Assembly: GCA_947166625.1 (NCBI GenBank)
Contig: CAMVEX010000022.1
Span: 1 to 44,661 of the forward strand
DNA length: 44,661 nt
Reading direction: 5' to 3'
Source of the DNA: an uncultured Clostridia bacterium
Lineage (GTDB): Bacteria; Bacillota; Clostridia; Oscillospirales; Acutalibacteraceae
Shown here: positions 40,761-44,661 of the stretch, one piece after another
Layout of the letters: each line of letters opens with the position of its first letter
Position numbering within the stretch: the stretch's first letter is position 1
Position numbers and translations under genes: made by a program
The notes under the pieces: generated by a model
What the model was told of the DNA's origin: nothing
Database searches by the model: none
What the model saw: the letters and a program-made list of their open reading frames with translations, nothing else

Positions 40761-42866
40761 ATGAAAAATCCGGCAGGGTGTTACAGATCCGGTAAATTTA
40801 TAATGAGAAGAAAGCAGCTTTTTAATTCGTCAAACGGTCTTTCGTGCGAAAAAGTCAACTGCGTCGCTTTTGACGGCGAAAAAAGGCTGATTGCAGGCAC
40901 GCACGGCGGTCTGTTTATTTTGAAAGGCGATTCTTTCGCGCCATATTTTGAAAAGAGATTAAAGGGGAGCATATCCTCCGTAAAAGCGGATTCAAATATT
41001 GTTTATGTTTCATCCGGCAGTGACCTTTTTTCGATTTCTTCCGGCAAACTGAAGCTGATCCGTTCTTTTGACAGTGAAATCGTCGATATTGCCTTTTCCG
41101 GTGACAGAGCTTGGGTGCTTACCCGTTTGAATCTTGTTTGCTTTGATAAGACGTTTACAAAGATAATAATTGATCGCGAAGTAGAGGGCGGCGAAAGCAG
41201 ATGCCTTGCCGTCAACGAAAAAGAGATTTATGTGGTCACCCAGGATTATTTAAGCCTTATTCACGGGAAGAGAATGGAATGGAAAAACATTATTCCGAAA
41301 TTCTCACGTATCCCGGATAAAAATATAAATTCCCTTGATTTTGACGAAAACGGATTTCTTTGGATGGGCACTCAGAGCGGAGCGGTCATTTATGATACCG
41401 CGTCACGCTGGATAGATTCATCCGAAATGAAATGCCTGCCCTCAAATACCGTCTTCAAAACCGTATGGGACAAGGTCGGAGGAACTTATTTTGCAACCGA
41501 TGTCGGCGTAGCTTATTTAGACAGCGGCAAAACAAAATATTTTTCCGCCGACAGATGGGTGCCCGATAATAAAATCAATGATATAGCTGTCAGCGATGAC
41601 GGTATGCTCGTTTATGCGGCGACGGATCATGGCATCAGCCTGATAAAATCGGAACATACCACTCTTTCCGAAAAAGCGGATTATTTTGAAGAGATAATGG
41701 AAAAATATCATATCCGCAGGGGATTCACCGCTGTCAGAGAGATTGACGGGTATGATATAAAATCGGGGAGAGTGCATATCAGCGATAATGACGGGCTTTG
41801 GACTGCCTGTTATGTTGCCGCCGAATCATTCCGCTATTCCGTAACGGGTGATAAAAACGCTCTTGCCAAAGCCAAGAGGGGAATGAAGGCAATGCTTTTC
41901 CTTGCCGAAGTCTCCGGGATCCCGGGCTTTATTGCCAGAGCGGTCAGATATCCAGGCGAAAAGAATTTCGGCGACGGCGACCGTGAATGGCATCTTTCGC
42001 CGGACGGCAAGTGTGAATGGAAGGGCGAAACTTCAAGCGATGAAATTACGGGCCACTTTTTCGGCCTGAGCATATATTACGATCTCTGCGCCGATAAAGC
42101 CGAAAAGAATAAAATCAAAAAAACTCTTTGCAAAACTCTTGACTATATCGTTTCAAATAATTACCGCCTGATCGATGCAGACGGTCTGCCCACCACTTGG
42201 GCTTGCTGGGATCCCATGGCACTCAACTATGATGAAAGATGGTTCAGCGAGAGGGGAGTGAATTCCCTTGAATTCCTCGGCTATCTTAAAGTCTGCGCAC
42301 ATATTTCGGGCGAAGACAGGTATAATATACTTTATGATAAATTCATCAAGGAATATCACTATCCGCTGAATATCATGAGGCATAAAATTAAGGACGCTCA
42401 TCTCTGTCATATTGATGATAATCTTGCTTTCCTTGCTTCGCTCACTCTTTTAAGACTTGAAGAGAACGAGTCGATCCGCTCCGCCGTTCTTTTCGGAATG
42501 GAAGATCACTGGGAATATGAAAGGACCGAAAGACAGCCGATGTTTGCCTTTATCCACGCCGCGGCGACGGGCAGGGATGACGATGTGTGCGAAGGCATTA
42601 GAACTCTGCGCGAGATCCCTTACGATCTTATTCACTACCGTATGGAAAATTCAAAACGCAAAGACCTCGTTTATGACACCGAGCAGGAGGAATGGCACGA
42701 GAATGCTCAGATAAAATTTGCCCTGCCTTATGACGAAATGAATGTTGACCGCCCCGATGCCGGCGCATTCCGCCTTGATAATCACGCCGGAGGAGCGCAG
42801 GAGCCTACCGTCTATCTGCTTCCGTACTGGATCGGCAGATATTACGGTATCATCGGCGAGGATTAA
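40761..42866 (+). CDS. Beta-propeller (two-component-regulator-like) plus alpha/alpha-barrel protein
   Basis: A 701-residue protein. Residues about 15-300 show repeats of the two-component-regulator propeller type: SNGLSCEKVNCVAFDGEKRLIAGTHGGLFIL, INSLDFDENGFLWMGTQSGAVIYD, INDIAVSDDGMLVYAATDHGISLI. Residues about 345-700 look like an alpha/alpha six-barrel of a glycan-processing enzyme: DGLWTACYVAAESFRYSVTGD, SSDEITGHFFGLSIYYDL, LPTTWACWDP and ending LLPYWIGRYYG. No signal peptide or membrane segment is visible, which is odd because such propellers usually occur in membrane sensors. Function unknown. GGCAGGTGAT precedes the ATG. Confidence 0.72.
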   Translation: MKNPAGCYRSGKFIMRRKQLFNSSNGLSCEKVNCVAFDGEKRLIAGTHGGLFILKGDSFAPYFEKRLKGSISSVKADSNIVYVSSGSDLFSISSGKLKLIRSFDSEIVDIAFSGDRAWVLTRLNLVCFDKTFTKIIIDREVEGGESRCLAVNEKEIYVVTQDYLSLIHGKRMEWKNIIPKFSRIPDKNINSLDFDENGFLWMGTQSGAVIYDTASRWIDSSEMKCLPSNTVFKTVWDKVGGTYFATDVGVAYLDSGKTKYFSADRWVPDNKINDIAVSDDGMLVYAATDHGISLIKSEHTTLSEKADYFEEIMEKYHIRRGFTAVREIDGYDIKSGRVHISDNDGLWTACYVAAESFRYSVTGDKNALAKAKRGMKAMLFLAEVSGIPGFIARAVRYPGEKNFGDGDREWHLSPDGKCEWKGETSSDEITGHFFGLSIYYDLCADKAEKNKIKKTLCKTLDYIVSNNYRLIDADGLPTTWACWDPMALNYDERWFSERGVNSLEFLGYLKVCAHISGEDRYNILYDKFIKEYHYPLNIMRHKIKDAHLCHIDDNLAFLASLTLLRLEENESIRSAVLFGMEDHWEYERTERQPMFAFIHAAATGRDDDVCEGIRTLREIPYDLIHYRMENSKRKDLVYDTEQEEWHENAQIKFALPYDEMNVDRPDAGAFRLDNHAGGAQEPTVYLLPYWIGRYYGIIGED

Positions 42867-42906
42867 AATAAGTCTTGATTTGGCAAAAAGTTTATTTTTC
42901 TTAATT

Positions 42907-42971
42907 CAGCGCAATATAATCAAAATAATTATTGACAAAACAGATTCTTTTTGATATTATATATTGCGCTG
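42907..42971. repeat. Perfect 12-bp inverted repeat flanking the tRNA promoter
   Basis: CAGCGCAATATA at 42907-42918 and its exact reverse complement TATATTGCGCTG at 42960-42971 bracket the -35 and spacer, and the right arm overlaps the last base of the -10 and the expected transcription start. Confidence 0.7.
42932..42960 (+). promoter_or_regulatory. Promoter of the tRNA pair
   Basis: TTGACA and TATTAT separated by 17 bases, 20 bases before the first tRNA base. Confidence 0.82.
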
Positions 42972-42979
42972 TGAAAAAA

Positions 42980-43056
42980 GGGCCATTAGCTCAGTTGGTT
43001 AGAGCACTCGGCTCATAACCGAATGGTCCGGGGTTCGAGTCCCTGATGGCCCACCA
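42980..43056 (+). tRNA. tRNA with CAU anticodon (Ile2 or elongator Met)
   Basis: A 77-base cloverleaf with acceptor GGGCCAT/ATGGCCC, D arm, anticodon loop CTCATAA (CAU), variable TGGTC, T arm CGGGG/CCCTG and encoded CCA. The first anticodon-stem pair is a C-A mismatch. The body resembles Bacillus tRNA-Ile2 (lysidine-modified CAU) from memory more than elongator Met, so Ile2 is plausible; the sequence alone does not settle it. Confidence 0.9.
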
Positions 43057-43061
43057 TTCGC

Positions 43062-43137
43062 AGGGGTATAGCTCAGTTGGTAGAGCAGCGGTCTCCAAAA
43101 CCGCGTGCCGAGGGTTCAAGTCCTTCTGCCCCTGCCA
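43062..43137 (+). tRNA. tRNA-Trp (CCA anticodon)
   Basis: A 76-base cloverleaf with acceptor AGGGGTA/TGCCCCT, D arm GCTC/GAGC, anticodon stem GCGGT/ACCGC with loop CTCCAAA (CCA), T arm GAGGG/CCTTC and encoded CCA. It follows the CAU tRNA by five bases, so they are co-transcribed. Confidence 0.95.
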
Positions 43138-43141
43138 AAGA

Positions 43142-43167
43142 AAGGCGTTGCGTGTGCGGCGCCTTTT
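43142..43167 (+). terminator. Terminator of the tRNA operon
   Basis: AAGGCGTTGC and GCGGCGCCTT pair over ten bases (two G-U) around GTGT, followed by TTTATTTATTAT. Confidence 0.82.
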
Positions 43168-43205
43168 ATTTATTATATTTTCAATTGTTCATAGGAGTGT
43201 CTTTT

Positions 43206-44661
43206 GTGAAAAAGAAAAAAGTATTATTCGGCATTTTTGTTTTCGCCTTATCAGTTATAATTTCAGGGTCAGTTTTGGCATTTGCCGATGTTAATAATAC
43301 CGGATTTTCAGCCGACAGTTTAAGCTCTGAAATTAAAATAGAAAAAGGGGAGGATAATGTTGAAAGCAGAATCAAAGATACTTTGGCTTCTGTGTATAAC
43401 AGAATAATTTTCAGTATAGATGATATTTTTGGTAAAATATCTGCTGATAATCCGTATTTTAACCTTAGCGCGGGCGGACAGGGCATTGAGCTGAAATTAA
43501 GTGATAAAGCATTAACCGGATCAAAAACTACATATCAATGGTATTCATGCAGCGATCTTAAGAAAAACAACGCGAAAGCTATAGAAGGAGCAACTTCAAG
43601 CTCATACACTACACCTGATTTTGATAAGCCTGAAATCAGATATTATTATTGTTTAGTTAAAACACCGTTCAGCGCAGTGAAAACCCGAGTTTATCAAGCA
43701 GCATATACAGGCATTCCGGTTGTCAGTATAGAAACTCCCGACGGAAAAGTAATATCAAACCATAACAGCTGGCTGGAAGGTGCAACTATTACAATAGACG
43801 GCAACGGAACAGATTATGATTCTCTTGAAAAAACTACAATAAGAATTAAAGGCAGAGGCAACAGCACTTGGATTTGGCCTACTGCAAAAAAGCCATATAC
43901 ATTAAAGTTAGAAAACTCCGCCAAAGTTCTCGGAATGGGTAAGAATAAGACTTGGGCGCTTATGGCAAATTTCAGAGATAAATCTTTGCTACGGAACTGG
44001 TTTGCTTCGGAACTTGAAAGAACTGTATTTGCGCGTGATAATATGTGGAAAACAGAATTTGTCTGCGTAGATCTAATACTTAACGGTCAGTATCATGGTA
44101 ACTATAACATTGCAACTACAATAAAAATAGGCAGCAAAAGAATTGATATACCTGACATTTCGGATATTCTTTCGGGAGAATTGAAAGATACAAATAAAGA
44201 CGGCGTAATTAATTATGATGACGGTGGATTTATTGTTGAATTGAACAGATTTAAGAATGAGCCTTATAATTTTACAACATCAAGAAATATTATTTTCAGT
44301 TTGAAAGACCCGGATCTGGATAATCCCAATGACGGTAATTTGGATATAGTAAAATATATAGCGTCGTATATTCAAAGCGTAGAAGACGTTATTTATTCCG
44401 ATAACTTTGCAGATGAAGAAACCGGTTATGCGTCATACATAGACGTTGATTCTTTTGTTGATTGGTATATAATGGAGGAGCTTTCTAAGAATCATGACGG
44501 TGTCTTTGACCTTTCAACGTATATGTATTATAATCCGAAAGATAAATTGCTGCATATGGCGCCGGTTTGGGATAATGACATAGCTTACGGCAATTACATG
44601 GGAGAATTAGCAAAAACTGAGAACTTCCACGTTAAGGCAGGTTGGTATGTGCGTTTGTTCC
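43206..44661 (+). CDS. Secreted CotH-kinase family protein (3' end outside window)
   Basis: The frame is open from the GTG at 43206 to the window edge (485 residues seen, truncated). A signal peptide (about 1-30, ending AFA) is followed by a region with an Ig-like strand pattern (YQWYSCSD about residue 110, then YYYCLVKTP). A CotH-type domain starts near 210: RIKGRGNSTWIW with KKPYTLKL (RGNSTW...KxPY is the family hallmark), GGFIVELNRF and VWDNDIAYGNY. CotH proteins are atypical kinases that phosphorylate secreted or surface proteins. AGGAGTG precedes the start. Codons are richer in A/T-ending forms (ATA, TTA, ACA) than in neighbours, suggesting recent acquisition or different expression. Confidence 0.82.
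   Translation, partial: MKKKKVLFGIFVFALSVIISGSVLAFADVNNTGFSADSLSSEIKIEKGEDNVESRIKDTLASVYNRIIFSIDDIFGKISADNPYFNLSAGGQGIELKLSDKALTGSKTTYQWYSCSDLKKNNAKAIEGATSSSYTTPDFDKPEIRYYYCLVKTPFSAVKTRVYQAAYTGIPVVSIETPDGKVISNHNSWLEGATITIDGNGTDYDSLEKTTIRIKGRGNSTWIWPTAKKPYTLKLENSAKVLGMGKNKTWALMANFRDKSLLRNWFASELERTVFARDNMWKTEFVCVDLILNGQYHGNYNIATTIKIGSKRIDIPDISDILSGELKDTNKDGVINYDDGGFIVELNRFKNEPYNFTTSRNIIFSLKDPDLDNPNDGNLDIVKYIASYIQSVEDVIYSDNFADEETGYASYIDVDSFVDWYIMEELSKNHDGVFDLSTYMYYNPKDKLLHMAPVWDNDIAYGNYMGELAKTENFHVKAGWYVRLF

Noticed and set aside
43181-43486. Minus-strand 101-codon frame near the right end
   Set aside because: It is antisense to the start of the CotH-family gene, which has a signal peptide and a ribosome binding site.

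Overview
The window looks like chromosome from an anaerobic, low-to-moderate GC Firmicute, most likely an uncultured gut member of the Clostridia (Oscillospiraceae-like). The reasons are strong AGGAGG/GGTGA-type ribosome binding sites, consensus sigma-A promoters, a desulfoferrodoxin-rubrerythrin pair, a TPP riboswitch in front of a ThiT-like ECF transporter subunit, Firmicute-type lipoproteins, and a YdjG/YdjH/YdjI-like gene set. I see no transposase, integrase, phage gene, CRISPR array or recognisable DNA-binding regulator. This assignment is inferred from gene content; no rRNA or marker phylogeny is available here.

Layout. 0.1-3.1 kb (minus): a GPH-family sugar symporter, then a PHP phosphoesterase behind an intercistronic terminator. 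3.2-6.2 kb (plus): an SPFH protein with four zinc ribbons, a zinc-ribbon membrane protein and a YdjH-like stub. 6.3-10.1 kb: a CMD-cupin fusion, a CYTH protein, a Gfo/Idh/MocA oxidoreductase and a metallophosphoesterase with an Fn3-like tail. 10.2-14.0 kb: dus, a secreted possible papain-like protein, the dfx/rubrerythrin operon and a HAD hydrolase. 14.0-23.1 kb: a long plus-strand gene train with malQ, a YnbB-type PLP enzyme, a DUF2461 protein, a phosphohexomutase, two tandem EEP-family proteins, a degenerate P-type ATPase interrupted by TGA, and an FMN oxidoreductase.

23.2-30.7 kb: a MraY-like transferase (minus), then a lipoprotein / GH2 / DUF3798 / PepSY operon, a WbsX/GH99-like protein and a membrane metallophosphoesterase. 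30.7-34.9 kb: two 171-residue paralogues ending in DPWG, an AIM24-family protein, and a minus-strand pair made of a VTT-nucleoside hydrolase fusion and a YfcE-like phosphodiesterase. 34.9-40.0 kb: a radical SAM protein, the TPP riboswitch and thiT, dCMP deaminase, GH27 alpha-galactosidase, a small Cys-rich protein and a GDPD. 40.0-44.7 kb: a nitroreductase (minus), a propeller plus alpha/alpha-barrel protein, tRNA(CAU), tRNA-Trp, and a truncated CotH-family secreted protein of more A/T-rich codon use.

Taken together the genes describe a saccharide-using anaerobe (symporter, MalQ, GH2, GH27, phosphohexomutase, oxidoreductase) with many small phosphohydrolases. The least ordinary items are the dead-looking split P-type ATPase, the VTT-nucleoside hydrolase fusion, the TPM-less YdjH stub, the DPWG paralogue pair, and a perfect 12-bp inverted repeat flanking the tRNA promoter.
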